In this document: positions 35,730 through 47,871 of the stretch, one piece after another
Position numbering within the stretch: the first letter of the stretch is position 1
Layout of the letters: each line of letters starts with the position of its first letter
Notes under the pieces: generated by a model
The model's database searches: none
The model's input: the letters and a program-made list of their open reading frames with translations, nothing else
Told to the model about the DNA's origin: nothing
Position numbers and translations under genes: made by a program
From: Eulemur rufifrons
Taxonomy: Eukaryota; Chordata; Mammalia; Primates; Lemuridae
Length of the DNA: 64,000 nucleotides
NCBI RefSeq assembly: GCF_041146395.1
Contig: NC_090989.1
Span: 242,348,843 to 242,412,842 of the forward strand
Reading direction: 5' to 3'

Positions 35730-38645
35730 ACGCTGCATTCCCATATTTAGACTGGATTTCCAAAGTTAGAAATGGTTGTTTTTGAGAATAAAATAATGTT
35801 GAAACACAGATACTTAATCTGATTGAAAATAACCACCAAATTAAAATCAGTAAGGCAGGAGATTAAGGATCCTACTAGAACCCTTTAAATTAGGGTAGGG
35901 AAATATAACTTACGAGTTGTGGCCAATTCATTTTACTTTTGACACTGTGCTGGAGACAGATGAAAGCAGCCAATACTTACGCATTTATTTAAATTTCCCT
36001 CCATTCTTCACATTCACCAATATTAATTATTCTTTCATTTTGTTTCATTGTTCATTTATTGAGAAGGGTGATTTTGTACCTGAGTCAATGCATTGCTAAA
36101 AGCCATGGCACATTAACCTTGTATAATTTTAAGTGGCAGCGTTTAGAGATAGCATTTTCTCTGAAGTTGTATTATGACAGTAAGTGATGGAAAGTCCAAA
36201 AACAATCATAATCACAAATTCATATTCCACATGAAAGGGTTTTGTTTTAATAAAGAGGAAGAGAGGTAAATCTCTACCAAATGTGAGAAAATACGCTATT
36301 TCCCCAGAGTATTTCCTGGTAGAAAACATACCAGCAAACCAGCCCTGCGTGATCCAAGTTGTCTAGAAGCCTGTGTCTCTTGTAAAGTGGGAAGAAACCA
36401 CTCCACAATTCTGCTATTCTCTAAGCTTAATGAAATGCTAGCAGGCTGCCCTGCTGTTCCCCATATCTTATATTTCCAGGCCTTGCCACCTGTGCAACAA
36501 AAGCAAGCAATCTATTTAGAAGAGTGTTTTTCATTCTCTTAACTCTGAAGGTCTTTATTCTCAGCATGAGATTATTGCAACAACTTAACAAGCCGTGTTT
36601 TCTCCCCCTATTTTCCTTTCTTTTCTTTTTGCACCTATGTCCTTTTAAGTCCATTCAGGCCTTAGGGAAACATTTAGTACTTAAGCTTTGGTTTTTCAAG
36701 CTCAATCGGGTAGAAAATCTAACACAGAATGTGTGCACAAACGATAGCTCTGCACAATAGGGACGAACAAATAGCACAAAGAGAAAGGAAGAAAATGAGT
36801 GTTCAGGGAGCAGGACTGCACTTGAATTCAATTTTCCAACAGCAGACCTGATGCTTTCTCCCAGGATTCCCAGGTTTCAAATTGGTCATATATTGAGAGC
36901 CAGTTACCTGGACAATGAAGGGAAATGGCAGTCAGTAATTATGATCTTGGTTTCTAGGTTGTTAGGAGACTAATATTAATCCTGAAATTGTATGAGGAAT
37001 GTGTTCATCTGGCCATAATGGTATAGTCTTCTTCAAAGCATTTACCAGCAATGCTAATTTAACACAAATCACCCCAGGGGAGTATTTCTGAGCTAGTGGG
37101 GTTGCCAATTTGTTGGTTAACTCAGGACTCTTTCTTCAGAGCAGGAATAGCAACAAGAAACGCACAAAAAGATACAGGTATATATTTTCATTTTCTATCA
37201 GGTGAACAATTCAGTGTAAAGATTATCAGAGCATGTATTGTTCTTTGAAAAACATCGTGCCTGTGTTGGTTGGCTGGTAAATGATTGTGAATACTACTAA
37301 GTTATATGCAATTAAAAGCATAGTGAGATATTAACACGAGGAGATAAAAAAGCTGTTTCCAGAAAACACATTCAATTTGAATAAACACATCAAAATGTTG
37401 TCTTTCACAGGGAAATAGCTATGTGAAAGAATTATTTATTCTATACTATCAATCTCCCTCAAAATCAAAGCACAGATTATAGATGCCTTGTTTTTGTTTT
37501 GTTATTGAGAGAAAAGAAGATTACAAACTCCAAGAAATTCCAAAAGCGCTACATCGTTAGAAACAAGATAAAAGAAATGTAGCATTTTCCTAAGCTTGCT
37601 TTGTAGGATTATTTTTATTGTTCACAATGAATATTATTTAATTTCTTCTTTTGTTCTCCAATTGTTTGCTTATTTCATCATAGTTATTTGATGGATAAAG
37701 TCATATGTACAATTATTATGTATCAATACCAAATACATAAATAAGGACACAAAAAACTCAAGTTTCTAAATTTTGGGGGAAAAGTTAGTAGATTTCATTT
37801 TTGAGGCAATGTATTTTTGAGATTTTTAGAGTGTAATATGACATTAGGTAATTTCATTGATTAGGGTCAATTCTGTTGTACATATGGTTGGTTAAGGGGA
37901 TAATACTCTCATAAATTTTATACAGATTGGATTGGAAGAGGAACATACCAATATCCTCAAAAAACAATTTGCTTTATCTATTGACATGATGTTGCTATTA
38001 AGTTTGTTTCTATCACTGAGGATGATGATTAGGCATCTTAATAGTAAGCAAACACCAGGAATAGTAGAGACAGAATATTAACATAACCACCAAAACAAAT
38101 AATCCAAAAAATGGAAAACATGAAGAAAAGCCTTTACCCCACTGATAAGTTATTTTAAATGTTAATATATATTTGATTAAGGTTATCAAAATAATTTCTG
38201 TATGTGGAAAGCTGAATGGTTGCATAGTGGTTTTGTTGGAGGAGAATTAAGTAAAATTCCAAACTTGTTTTCCCTATTAGGAGCAGGTGTGCATAAATAC
38301 TTGGGAAGGTAGAATTGTCCTAGTCTCTTGGATGTGGTTCATTCATGGTATAATTGGATCCTACCTACTCTGAACAACTTGGTGTTCCTAAAAGACTATA
38401 TAAGGAGCAGTTGTAATCACATGTGCCTTTGTTATTAAATAATTCAACATGCTGTTTATGGTCAATACTACAAATCCAAATGATAAGAATCAGTTAGCTA
38501 TTCATCAAGATAGAGTTTGAATCTACATCTGAAATAACATAAGAAGCTATCATAACAATTTTGTGTAATTATGACTCATATTCCTCTTCCCAGCTTGCTA
38601 GAAGTGTATTTTTACATGTCAGTATATGTCATTATCATTCACTTG
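35730..38645. other. Repeat-poor segment without recognised gene
   Basis: About 2.9 kb with no repeat that I recognise. Frames of 60-78 codons (for example 36427-36654 minus and 36524-36760 plus) overlap on opposite strands and carry no domain. The absence of old repeats is unusual next to the MIR/L2-dense flanks. Confidence 0.55.
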
Positions 38646-38649
38646 GCCA

Positions 38650-39435
38650 TAAATGCTAGAAATCTAAGAATTATGTTTGACTACTTCCTACCCTCAAGCC
38701 ACCACTCCCAGTTTGTCATCCAGTTCTCCCAATTTTAACTCAAAACACCTGTCCCATCTTTTCTCCTCCTACCCACACTTAATTTAGTGTCTTATCTCAA
38801 AGCAATGGCCTCTTAACCAACCTCCTGTCTTCACTCTATGAAACTCCAACCTATAGTCAACATGCTCCTAAGAATAGCCTTGCCAAAACACAGAAGTTAT
38901 TTCCTTGATTGTAAACTTTGATGATGCCCCATTCTGTGTACAATCAAGTCCAAACTCCTAATGAGTCACCAAGACCCTGAATCAGGACCAACCCTGCCTT
39001 CCACAATCATGAGCTACCATCCCCTTTCATGGACCCTATACTTCAGTTGTATTTCTCTGAACTTACTTTGTACTTTATTGTCTTTGAGTCTTGGATTTAC
39101 CTTTTACTTATCCTGAATTGACTTTTCTCTCCTTTACCCAGAGAATCAGATTCATCCTTCAAAGCCTTTTAAAACATCACCTCCATATAGCCTATCATCC
39201 TTGATTCTCTCAGACAGAAGAACCAATTAATCAGTCTCCTGGGTTAAGTTTATTACCTCTATTATAAAATTTAATCTTATTTTTAAATGTTTGCCACACC
39301 ATATAACGATGAGATCCTTGAGAGAAGAGACTGAGTTTTATTCGTTTTTATGTCCCTATTACCTAGCTTACAGTCTAGCACATAGTGAATGCTCAATAAG
39401 CATTTGTTGAATGGATGGATGAATTAAAAGCAACC
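38650..39435 (+). mobile_element. L2 LINE, long 3' portion
   Basis: 'agtccaaactcctaatgagt', 'tcatccttcaaagcctttta', aacatcacctccatatagcc, gagatccttgagagaagaga and 'tgctcaataagcatttgttg', with a gaatggatggatg tail, follow L2 order over about 780 bp. The 3' end is intact, but no frame is open. Confidence 0.92.
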
Positions 39436-39599
39436 AGAATCACTCAACACTAGATGAGGTTATGAAGCAAGTAGCAGAGGCTGCACCGCTGGCCATCCAA
39501 ATAGGGATTTCAGGCTGCCTTCTAACTAGTCTCGATGTTACTCAAGCCTCTCCTTGGTGGAGAACTCAATTCCTCTTGTTTCTCCAAAATTTAATTGCA

Positions 39600-39855
39600 G
39601 TGAAATGTAGTTAAAAACATGGGTATCAGACTGACTGCAATCAAATCCTGGCTCCATTATTTGGAAGCTGTGTAAATATGTCCAAGTTATTTAATGTTCT
39701 TGTGTCTTAGTTTACTTATCTATAAAATGTTTCCTTATATAACCAATATCATATCATTGTGGTAAAAATTAAATAAGTTAATGTATGTGAAGTAGTCATA
39801 TTTGTGCCTGGCATGCCTTCAGTAAACTTCAGCAATTTTTAGCTGCTATTATTTA
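39600..39855 (+). mobile_element. MIR SINE
   Basis: Nearly full length: 'gggtatcagactgactgcaa', 'tcaaatcctggctccattat', cttagtttacttatctataa and 'tagctgctattatttatt'. Confidence 0.92.
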
Positions 39856-40110
39856 TTGCTTCTGGGTCTTAGTTTTCTCAGGATTCATTGATCAGTGACT
39901 AGTTGGTCTCATAAGTGCACTCCAATTAAGATCTTAATGATTGAGAATAATATGTTGTTCTCTATTTCATCATGATAATGTTTGCACTTAAATAGTTTTA
40001 ATGAGACATGCTTAAGAATGGTTAATTTGTGGGAATTTTTAGCACTATGAAGTGTGAAGGTTTTTTTTAGGTGACATTACTGAGTTTTTTTTTTTTTTTA
40101 CATTTGTGGG

Positions 40111-40545
40111 TTTTTTTTTTTCAGAATATTATGGGAGTACAAATGCTTTGGCTACATAAATTGCCTTTGCACCACCTGAGTCAGAACTACAAGTGTGCCC
40201 ATCCCCCTTACAACACACACTGCACCCATTGGGTATGAATTTACCTATTTCCTTCACTCCCCCACCATCTGCCTGACACCCAATGAATGTTACTTCCATA
40301 TGTGCACATAAATTTTGATTGATTAGTACCAATTTAATGGTGAGTACCCATGGTGCTTGTTTTTCCATTCTTGTGATACTTTACTTAGAAGAATGGGCTC
40401 CAGCTCCATCTAGGATAATACAAGGGGTAGTTCACCATTATTTGTTTTTGTGGCTGAGGAGTACCCCATGGTATACATACACCAAATTTTATTAATCCAC
40501 TCATGTATTGATGGGCACTTGGGTTGTTTCCACACCTTTCCAATA
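40111..40545 (-). mobile_element. L1 3' end, lineage-specific type, antisense
   Basis: Poly-T, then cagaatattatgggagtaca, aatgctttggctacataaat, 'acaagtgtgcccatccccct' and, further in, 'gctccagctccatctaggat', 'gtggctgaggagtaccccat' and 'gatgggcacttgggttgttt'. It is the reverse of an L1 3' UTR and the end of ORF2, 5'-truncated near 40545. A second T run at 40086-40098 suggests a complex poly-A tail. The minus-strand frame of 79 codons lies in the UTR. Confidence 0.92.
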
Positions 40546-41864
40546 TTTCCCCATCAAATCACAATTTCCAACTGTGTATGAAGGTAGGTACTGAGGGTAA
40601 AGAAGAAAGAATGAAAGAAAAAGATAAGATCCTATCAAACAGTGCAAACAGTTTTTCAATATAAGAAACATATTTCTGTAGAAGGTTGGACTTTAAATGT
40701 TATAGAAATTTAGAGAGGGTATATAGCAAGTTTAAGATAGTTGTTGAAAGCTTCTTGGAGGAGGTATGTTAAGAGAGAATCATTACTGATAAATAGAGTT
40801 AGGATGGGCGGGTAAGAGACACAGAGAAAAGAAAAGGCACAATACAGGTTGTAGGTGACAATGCCAGTAGAATCTCTTAGGGTGCATTTCAGTTCCTAGG
40901 TCTTATTCAAAAGTCTTAAGATGAAATATGATTTCCTACCTACCTATTACCATTTACATATCAAATGGTGGTTACTACAATGTGACTACAGAGAGTGGAA
41001 AACATGCGAAGAATATACATAAGATGTATTCATATTTTCTTGGTGGTAGGTAGAGTAGATAGGAGAAGAGGGATAAAGACTCTATAATTTATCTTCAGAG
41101 ACCCCTTCCAATTCTGAAATGAGTCTCTGATAATAAAGGTTTACAGTACTATGCTTTGATTTTTCTGGACATATATTGCATTTTTGCCTACCAGTTTAAA
41201 ATAATCTTCATGTGTTCTTTGTTGGGACTTTTATCCTCTTCATTTCCTAAGGATAATCTATCAGTGCAAAATGACTCTGGAAATGAGCATTTATTTCTAA
41301 AGTATTACTGAGCAATAAGGGTGAGTGGTCTTTTATATTTCTATAACTCCTAGAAGGTCTTTAATCTTCAGGAAATGCCCTACATCTTCATCATTATTTT
41401 TCAAAAAGCTTGATTTTCAAGATAAATTAATGTAGTAAAGAAGCATCTAGATCTTCCATGATTTTGGCCTCATATGTCCAAATGACTCATAACGTCATTC
41501 TGTTTATACATTCTTACCAATGTAGAGAATGTTTTTGATGGTACAATGGCTAAATCACATTGCATCATATTTTTTTCTTTCAAATGACATTCTGATTTTC
41601 CTTTAAGCATTCTTACTAGCTTGGTAATTAGCATAAACTGATGGCCTTATGTAAGGCATCTTAAAAATCTATTGTAGCGTGAGCATTACCAGTTAGATCA
41701 AGCAGGACAGGGCATATGGCCTGCTATCAAAAAGAGACCAGTCACTTTATACAACTTTTAAATTAAAAGAAGGAAATTTAAAGATAATACTTCTCAGTTC
41801 TCCATATACAAATATGAGCTTTGAGTTGTTTTTATTATTACATATATATGATAGAAAACTATAT
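40546..41864. other. No recognised feature
   Basis: Unique-looking AT-rich sequence. The longest frame (67 codons, minus, 41747-41950) runs into the next MIR and has no motif. Confidence 0.5.
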
Positions 41865-42000
41865 GGCAGCCACAGATTTGCAAGTCTGACAGCCCTGGGT
41901 TTGAGTCCTATTTCCATTCTTACTGATCTATAGTCTCCCTGCTTCTTCATCTGTAAAATAAGATTAAATAAGCCAATGTGTATTAAGGCTTAGTCAATAG
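41865..42000 (+). mobile_element. MIR SINE fragment
   Basis: 'aagtctgacagccctgggtt', tgagtcctatttcc and 'cttcatctgtaaaataagat' are unmistakable MIR. Confidence 0.88.
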
Positions 42001-42359
42001 CATTACTCAGTGGAGGTGGGGTGGGAGCCAATATGCAGTGCCTTCTGTCTATAACTTCATAATTTATTTTGTGACTAACGGCAACTACTGATGAAATAAT
42101 ATACTTTTTCAAAAACACTTTTATTCATCTGACCCTCAGGGGCTGAACTCAATGAATAGAACAGAAATGTGATTACTGCTTTAATTAAACTTTAATACAA
42201 AAGCCTGATTGAGGACCCTACCTGAGTGTGTCCATTTGGGGCCTCTTCACCATGTGAATAGGAGAGAGATGCCTTCATTGTTTGATGTGCCCCTTTTATC
42301 ACGTGTATCATTTGGCCAAAAGCCTTGTGGGAATGGGTTTCTACTTACTAGAATTCAAT

Positions 42360-42475
42360 AACTTTAGAATCTGATTAATCTCTCTATGCCCCTATCAGTA
42401 AAATTGAAGAAATAATAATATCTATATCATCTACTGGAACATGAGCATAAGGAGAAGATGAGATTATATAAGTGA
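42360..42475 (+). mobile_element. MIR SINE fragment
   Basis: 'aatctctctatgcccctatc', agtaaaattgaagaaataat and gagattatataagtg fit the MIR core in sense orientation. It faces the reverse MIR at 42485. Confidence 0.7.
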
Positions 42476-42484
42476 TAGCAAGTA

Positions 42485-42690
42485 GTTGGAACGTGCCAGT
42501 TACAGTTTTGAGTGCTCTGCATGTATTAACTCATCTGTTCTCCCAGAATATTTTAAAGTGGGCACTACTCTACATCCCAATGGGGCAGTTGCAACACCTT
42601 TCTTTTCTAATTTGTCCTACATGTCCCACAAAGACTCTTCATGTTTAGCCATTTACAACTTAATAGTAGAGCTGGGATATGGATTGAGGT
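42485..42690 (-). mobile_element. MIR SINE, atypical middle
   Basis: 'cgtgccagttacagttttga', 'gtattaactcatctgttctc' and the end 'taatagtagagctgggatat' fit reverse MIR. The middle (42571-42660) departs from MIR and is shared with 47818-47907. Confidence 0.7.
42571..42624 (+). repeat. Dispersed repeat, copy 1
   Basis: 54 bp aligning without gaps to 47818-47871, with 45 of 54 positions identical by hand count. The shared cores are ggggcagttgcaaca-like and ctttcttttctaat. Weaker similarity continues to about 42660. Confidence 0.75.
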
Positions 42691-42979
42691 AGTATGGGTC
42701 CACACAACACTGACATTTCAGAGCTTTTGACAACACTTTATAAACAGTAAATAACAAAGAACTGGAATGGTCATGCACACTTAGGCTTTCTACCTATATA
42801 TAAGAGGAGTCTAGGTGGACTGGGGATTCCCACTTGGAATTCCATGAGGGAAAGAGCCAAAGGCTGGTTTTCTTTTGTAGTAGTCATTTTAGGAGGTCTA
42901 TGAAATGTAGTCAGCCTGAGAATAAGATGCAAAGAGTATAGAATTGAAAACCAAATTTTATATGCAGCAGAACTTGAAA

Positions 42980-43085
42980 CATATACCTATTTATTCATTC
43001 ATTAAAATGAATGGTAATGCAGAGATGAATAAGACATAGTTCTTTGCCTTAAGGTGCTCACTGTGTAGTGGAGAAGACAAGTGCT
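42980..43085 (-). mobile_element. L2 LINE fragment, antisense
   Basis: 'atgcagagatgaataagaca', 'ttaaggtgctcactgtgtag' and tggagaagacaagtg are reversed L2 3' end. Confidence 0.75.
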
Positions 43086-43094
43086 GTCTGTCAT

Positions 43095-43265
43095 TCTGAA
43101 GTCTATGGCATGAACTTGAGTGAGTCACTGAATTGCTCTGATCCTTTATTCCCTAATGTAAGGATAAAATCTCTTACATTACAAGGTTTCTGTGTCTACT
43201 AGAGACAAGCTGCATAAACTTCCTGAAATAAGCTGCCACTGAATAAATAGCTATTATTGTTATGA
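43095..43265 (+). mobile_element. MIR SINE
   Basis: 'cttgagtgagtcactgaatt', gctctgatcctttattcc and 'gaataaatagctattattgt' fit sense MIR. Confidence 0.7.
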
Positions 43266-43299
43266 AGGTGGCACGTAAAGGGAGTTGAAGTTAGAGAAC

Positions 43300-43450
43300 C
43301 AACTTGCATACTCAAGGGCAACAGGGAACCAATGAAGGATGTTTAGCAGGCATATGTGATATCATATTTTCACCTTGGTAGCAGGACAAAGGTTGGGCTA
43401 CTAGGGAACTAAGTTGAAGGATAAGATATCTATTAGGAAATTATTTAAAA
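43300..43450 (-). mobile_element. L2 LINE fragment, antisense
   Basis: 'gggaaccaatgaaggatgtt', 'agcaggcatatgtgatatca' and ttttcaccttggtagcag fit a deeper reversed L2 block. It is probably the same L2 as 42980-43085, split by the MIR. Confidence 0.55.
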
Positions 43451-43689
43451 AGAGGGAGAGGGCCTGTAAGGTAAAGAGAGGTTGTGGACATGGAACAAGA
43501 GAAATTTTGGAAATAGAATAGATTTTTCTATTTTAAATATTAAATATATCTTAGGCAGAGCTATTTTATGGGATTTAAAAATAGAATCTTTGGGAAAACC
43601 AAGCACAAAAACCAGGACAAATCCTATTTAGAACATTTTTCTTGTCTTTGGGATAGCAGAAAGGTAGGTATTCTGGATGTTGATTTTCT

Positions 43690-43955
43690 GCCTTTGCGCT
43701 CTCTCCATCCCACCTTCCTGAGAGTCAGTAGGGATCACCTTATTTTGACCATTCGACACCCTTCCACAAGGTTCTTTCTAGCGCATACCTCCCCACATAC
43801 GTTGCACTTATTTTTTATGACTGTCTCCCCCAACAAATGGAGAACTCAGTTAATGAAGAGTGCCCTTTTCTGAATCCCCAATATATAGATGACACATGGC
43901 CCAAAGAAGGAATTCAGTAAATGTTTGTGGTATACATGAATGAGTAAACAAATGA
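43690..43955 (+). mobile_element. L2 LINE 3' fragment
   Basis: Middle and end pattern with tgcacttattttttatgact, gtctcccccaaca and ggaattcagtaaatgtttgt. The 101-codon frame at 43568-43873 overlaps it and is therefore most likely not a gene. Confidence 0.65.
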
Positions 43956-43956
43956 G

Positions 43957-44215
43957 AGCATAGAAGTTAAGCATGAAATCCTTGGAGTAAGACTGACAGG
44001 TTTTGAATCCCAACTCTACCACCATTTACTGGCAGGACAACAACCTTCAAAGCCCATTTCTACATCTATGAAATGGAAATCACAGTATCATAGACGTGCA
44101 GTGAGGTTAAATGACATGAACATATGCAAAGTGTTTAGCTTTCTTCCTGACATACAGTGAACATTCATTTACTTAAATAGAGCTGCTACTATTACTATCA
44201 ACATTATTATCATGA
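43957..44215 (+). mobile_element. MIR SINE
   Basis: 'tggagtaagactgacaggtt', ttgaatcccaactctaccac, 'catctatgaaatggaaatca' and 'gagctgctactattactat' give a nearly full-length MIR. Confidence 0.9.
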
Positions 44216-44436
44216 GACAACTAGACTATTAATCCCTGACTGTTTTCCCTCTTCTCTTTACTCTCTGCTGCCCAATATAACTCTGCTTTGGAAAATCGCA
44301 TTGATGGAACCAATGACTATAACTAAACCTGATGAATAGTAGGATAGATGGATTTTTATTTTCTTTCATTATTCTAGCTTAGTCTCTCACTCTCTGTCCC
44401 CATGCAATCAAAACCCTAGGAGACATAGCTATATAT

Positions 44437-44437
44437 G

Positions 44438-44468
<31 letters not shown>

Positions 44469-44472
44469 ACCC
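44437..44472 (+). repeat. (CA)n microsatellite
   Basis: About 12 pure CA units, one aaa interruption, then four more. Confidence 0.96.
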
Positions 44473-45604
44473 CTTCTGTGTATACAGTCTGCACATCATG
44501 TATCTCTATATATTTCCTTGCCCTTGCCATACATAGGGAAATATTAAAGAAGATCTGCTCACTGGGTATCCATAAACAGAAGCAGCTTAACCTTACTGAA
44601 GTAGATTGAAGTATTAAGGCAAGAGCTGCCTTTGAAGAATTAGACCAACATAAGCGGGAGTCACTGGGACAATCGGAAAGTAGTTTTCACAGCTTTGTTT
44701 TCTTACCAACTGACCAAACATTAAAGATGAAACCCAATATGTGGCAAAGACTCCCTTTATACCCTCTCTCCAGCATCTTTCACATTTCCCAAATTATTTG
44801 TTTGAGAAGCACACTTTGTGCTTTTTATTAAACACATGATCAGGCTGGATTTTTCTGTATTAGGAGACTTAATTTGCCAGTGAACTATAGCTTCAGGTTG
44901 GCCATCTGGAAAAATAAACTCCTCAATAGCCATGTAATTTGTCTTTTGTCTGGTTTCAGGCAGTGGATTTTGGGGGATTAGTATTGAGCAAACAGCAAGC
45001 AGGCGCTTTTCTGGCTCCTTGAAGCCATCTCCCTTCTCAGGGCATCTTGCTAAGTTACAAGTTAACAAATGGTTCTTACTCCTATAATGCTTTTGTCAAC
45101 ACTATGTATACATGAACCTAATTTTCAATAAAACAAAACAGCTTTCCTTTTCTACTCAGGGATGCAATGCCATATGGACCAAAGCCTCAGGTCAGAAAAA
45201 GCATATTGCCTGGAAGGCAGGCTGATGCACCAGCTGTGCCTTTGCACCAGAAGGTGAGGGGGTAGTAGGAGGAGACCTTTCTCTCTCAGCTCATAATGCT
45301 TACCTCCCACCCCCTCCCCAACCTACCAAGTTACTAGCCTGGTTGTTTGGGAAATGTCACAGGAGACAATTCCCATGTTTTCCTAAAACTAATTGTAATT
45401 TTTCCCCAAAGCCTAAATAGCAGGTCGTCTTTACTAGAGCTCAGCATGTAAGAAGTAGAGCTTGACAAGCCAATGTCAAAAACCCTGTGTGCTCGGATAA
45501 ACACCACAGTCCCTAATAACCTGCACTTGTTACAAGTCCAAGTATAGCTGCAGAATTATTCTCCCCTTTCTTTGACAAAAAAGCAACTAGAGAGACATTC
45601 TAAA
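44473..45604. other. Repeat-poor segment without recognised gene
   Basis: A 103-codon minus-strand frame (44757-45068) is the second longest in the window. It has no recognisable domain, signal peptide or splice context, so I do not call it. Confidence 0.5.
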
Positions 45605-45855
45605 TGTGGTTAAAACATGGGCAAAGGGACCATGTAGACTGGGTTCCTCGCCTGGTTCTGCCACTTATTAGCTAAATGACCTGGGCTGAATTATCTTATG
45701 CTCCAAGCCTCAGGTTTTGTATTTGAATAATGGAGATAATATAACTAATAATCATGGACTCCTTTTCAAAGGATTATGATGATTATAGGAGGTCATGTAG
45801 GCATATAAAAGTGCTAACATAGGTTTGGCAAAAGTACTCAATAAATTTTAAAAAT
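45605..45855 (+). mobile_element. MIR SINE
   Basis: 'ttctgccacttattagctaa', atgacctgggctgaattat, 'ccaagcctcaggttttgtat' and 'aaagtgctaacataggtttg' give a nearly complete sense MIR. Confidence 0.93.
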
Positions 45856-45874
45856 AAAATTAAGTAGGACAAAT

Positions 45875-46125
45875 TTACATTTGTTAGGCTTTTATCACAT
45901 ACTGCTATACACTGTGCTAGGTTTTTAATCTAATAATCATACATACATTTTAAAGTTGCATTCTGTGTCAAGAATTAGGCCAAGGACTTTATAGCTACTA
46001 TTTCTATGATATAGGAATTGTTGAAACGCAGAGAGGTTAACTAGTATTCCTAAATTCACTCATGGAGCCAGGACTTAAACCTGGATGCTCAGCCGTTGTT
46101 TTTATCATATTACTAAACTCCAGAC
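45875..46125 (-). mobile_element. MIR SINE
   Basis: 'tacactgtgctaggttttta', gaaacgcagagaggttaact, 'ggagccaggacttaaacctg' and gatgctcagccgttg match reverse MIR. It faces the MIR at 45605 with about 20 bp between them. Confidence 0.9.
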
Positions 46126-46377
46126 TATAAGAACAATTATAAAACTACCTTCAATTGCATTAGTGTTTAAACAATGATTTAGTAATTTCATACTATTTCT
46201 TATAGTCTTCATCGAACAATGGCCACAGGTACTTTAGCCAGTGCCTTTCCTTATTTTCACTTAATATGTATGCCAAGCATCTTTATCCAAGTCTAGTGCC
46301 TAAGAAATCGGTTATCTTCAGATATTTCACCAAAGAGTTTCACCAGCAAAGTCAAAAGTTGTTGTATTCCATAACTT
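46126..46377. other. No recognised feature
   Basis: A short unique spacer between MIR and the MLT1 LTR. Confidence 0.5.
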
Positions 46378-46795
46378 TGTATTACTGTACTAAGGCTGCT
46401 ATCACAAAGAACCACAAACTAGCGGCTTAAACAGCAGACATTTGTTGTCTCATAGATCCAGAGGCTAGGAGGATGAAATCAAGGTGTTGGCAGGGTTGGT
46501 TTCTTCTGGGGGCTGTGAGGGAAGGATCTGTTCAGGCCAATCTCCGTGGCTTGTGGATGGTTGTCTTCTCTGTGTCTCTTCACATTTGAATTCCATTTTG
46601 CATATCTGTGTGTCCAAATTTACCTTTTTTATAAGAACACCAGTCATATTAGATTTAGGACCCACTTTAATGACTATACTTTAGCCTGATCACCTCTGTA
46701 AAAATGCTATCCTCCAAATAGGGTTATATTCTGAGCTACTGGGGATTAACACATCAACATATGAATTTTGGGGGGACACAATTCAACCTATAACA
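46378..46795 (-). mobile_element. MLT1-type MaLR LTR, antisense, with target duplication
   Basis: Complete LTR in reverse: 'ctaaggctgctatcacaaag', 'ggatgaaatcaaggtgttgg', 'ggttgtcttctctgtgtctc' and 'tgaattttggggggacacaa', ending cctataaca. The element starts with tg and ends with ca. Flanks aactt (46373-46377) and gactt (46796-46800) fit a 5-bp target duplication with one change. The overlapping 66-codon frames on both strands are LTR sequence. Confidence 0.93.
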
Positions 46796-46800
46796 GACTT

Positions 46801-47185
46801 ATCAGTGGGACTATGCCTTGTCTGTTGACAAGTTTAACATGTGGGTTGAATTAGAATGAAGGACACCATCAGTCTCAATCTTTAACCTCAGGGCCATTTT
46901 TTATGGGTCTACTCTCTTAGTTTGTCACCTCCCATCCCACCAAACCCACCAAACTCACCAAACATTAGTTATTTATGTGAAAATTCTTTTTACCTGCGAC
47001 TTTTCATTTCCCCTTCTAACTCTTAGGAAGGGTTCTTGTTGCAATCTCTAGCAGAGAATGTTGGTTGCTTACCCTAAAGCCATTTTCCCCAAAAGTCTCT
47101 TCCTTATTGAGACAGTTTGCCTCCAAAATGCCACATGAATGTTTCCCTTTTTTCCCACAGCCTTTTTTTGTTAATGTCTAGAGGC
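46801..47185. other. No recognised feature
   Basis: The repeated motif 'ccaccaaacccaccaaactc' at about 46938-46960 is a small low-complexity cluster. Nothing else stands out. Confidence 0.5.
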
Positions 47186-47407
47186 AAGATTTCTCAACCT
47201 TAGCACTATTAACATTTTGGTACAGAGAAGTTTTTGTTGTGAAGGGCTGTCCTGTGCATTATAGGATGTTTAGTAGCATCCCTGACTTCTACTCACCTAG
47301 ATGATAGTAGCACTCTCCTAGTTATGACAAAATTATCTCCAGAAATTAATAAATATGACAGTGGGGGTGGTGGTGGTGACAGAATTGCTGTTGTTTGATA
47401 ACCACTG
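47186..47407 (-). mobile_element. MER20 hAT-Charlie MITE
   Basis: 'ttctcaaccttagcactatt', aacattttggtacagagaag, 'gggctgtcctgtgcattata' and ggatgtttagtagcatccct match MER20 reversed. The right end ttgataaccactg is the hAT-type terminus. Nearly full length. MER20 copies have been reported as regulatory sequence in endometrial cells of placental mammals, but nothing here shows such use. Confidence 0.92.
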
Positions 47408-47439
47408 AGCTAGAGAGCTAGAGTATAGGCACATGACAT

Positions 47440-47816
47440 GGTCTAGCAAACTGGAAGAGACATTGACTGAGATGTTTCTGGGAAAGGCTTACGTCCCTAT
47501 TGAGAAGAACCTCACGAGAGGCAAGGCCCCTTTTCATTTTTGCTAGAAGAGGTTGTGTCTGCCCAGAATGACTACAGCCATTTTGCCATCATAAGGAAAG
47601 ACCCAGCCATCATACTGAGGATGGGGGACTGGGAAGCTAGAAAACACCTGTGTCCCCGCTGACATTTTTGTGATGGCATTGTCAAACAACTGAACTAACC
47701 CTGGAACTGTCCTCTCTCTAGACTTCTTGTTATGGGAGATGACAAATGCTATTATTGTTTAAGCCCAACTTAATTTGAGTATTCTATTAGTTGCAGCCAA
47801 ATACATTCTAAATGAT
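47440..47816 (+). mobile_element. Ancient MaLR/ERVL-class LTR
   Basis: The 3' part is recognisable: 'gacttcttgttatgggagat', ttgtttaagcccaacttaat, then tattctattagttgcagcc and attctaaatgata at the end. The 5' part is diverged, and I cannot name the subfamily. Confidence 0.6.
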
Positions 47817-47817
47817 A

Positions 47818-47871
47818 TATATCCCAACAGGGCAGTTGCAACAACTTTCTTTTCTAATCCATTCTACGTGT
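47818..47871 (+). repeat. Dispersed repeat, copy 2
   Basis: Matches 42571-42624 at 45 of 54 positions without gaps. It starts directly after the LTR end at 47816. Weaker similarity continues to about 47907 (ctaaccattta). Confidence 0.75.

Noticed and set aside
43568..43873. 101-codon plus-strand frame
   Set aside because: It overlaps L2 3' sequence, which is non-coding.
44757..45068. 103-codon minus-strand frame in a repeat-poor stretch
   Set aside because: No domain, signal peptide or splice context. A single frame of this length is expected by chance in 64 kb.
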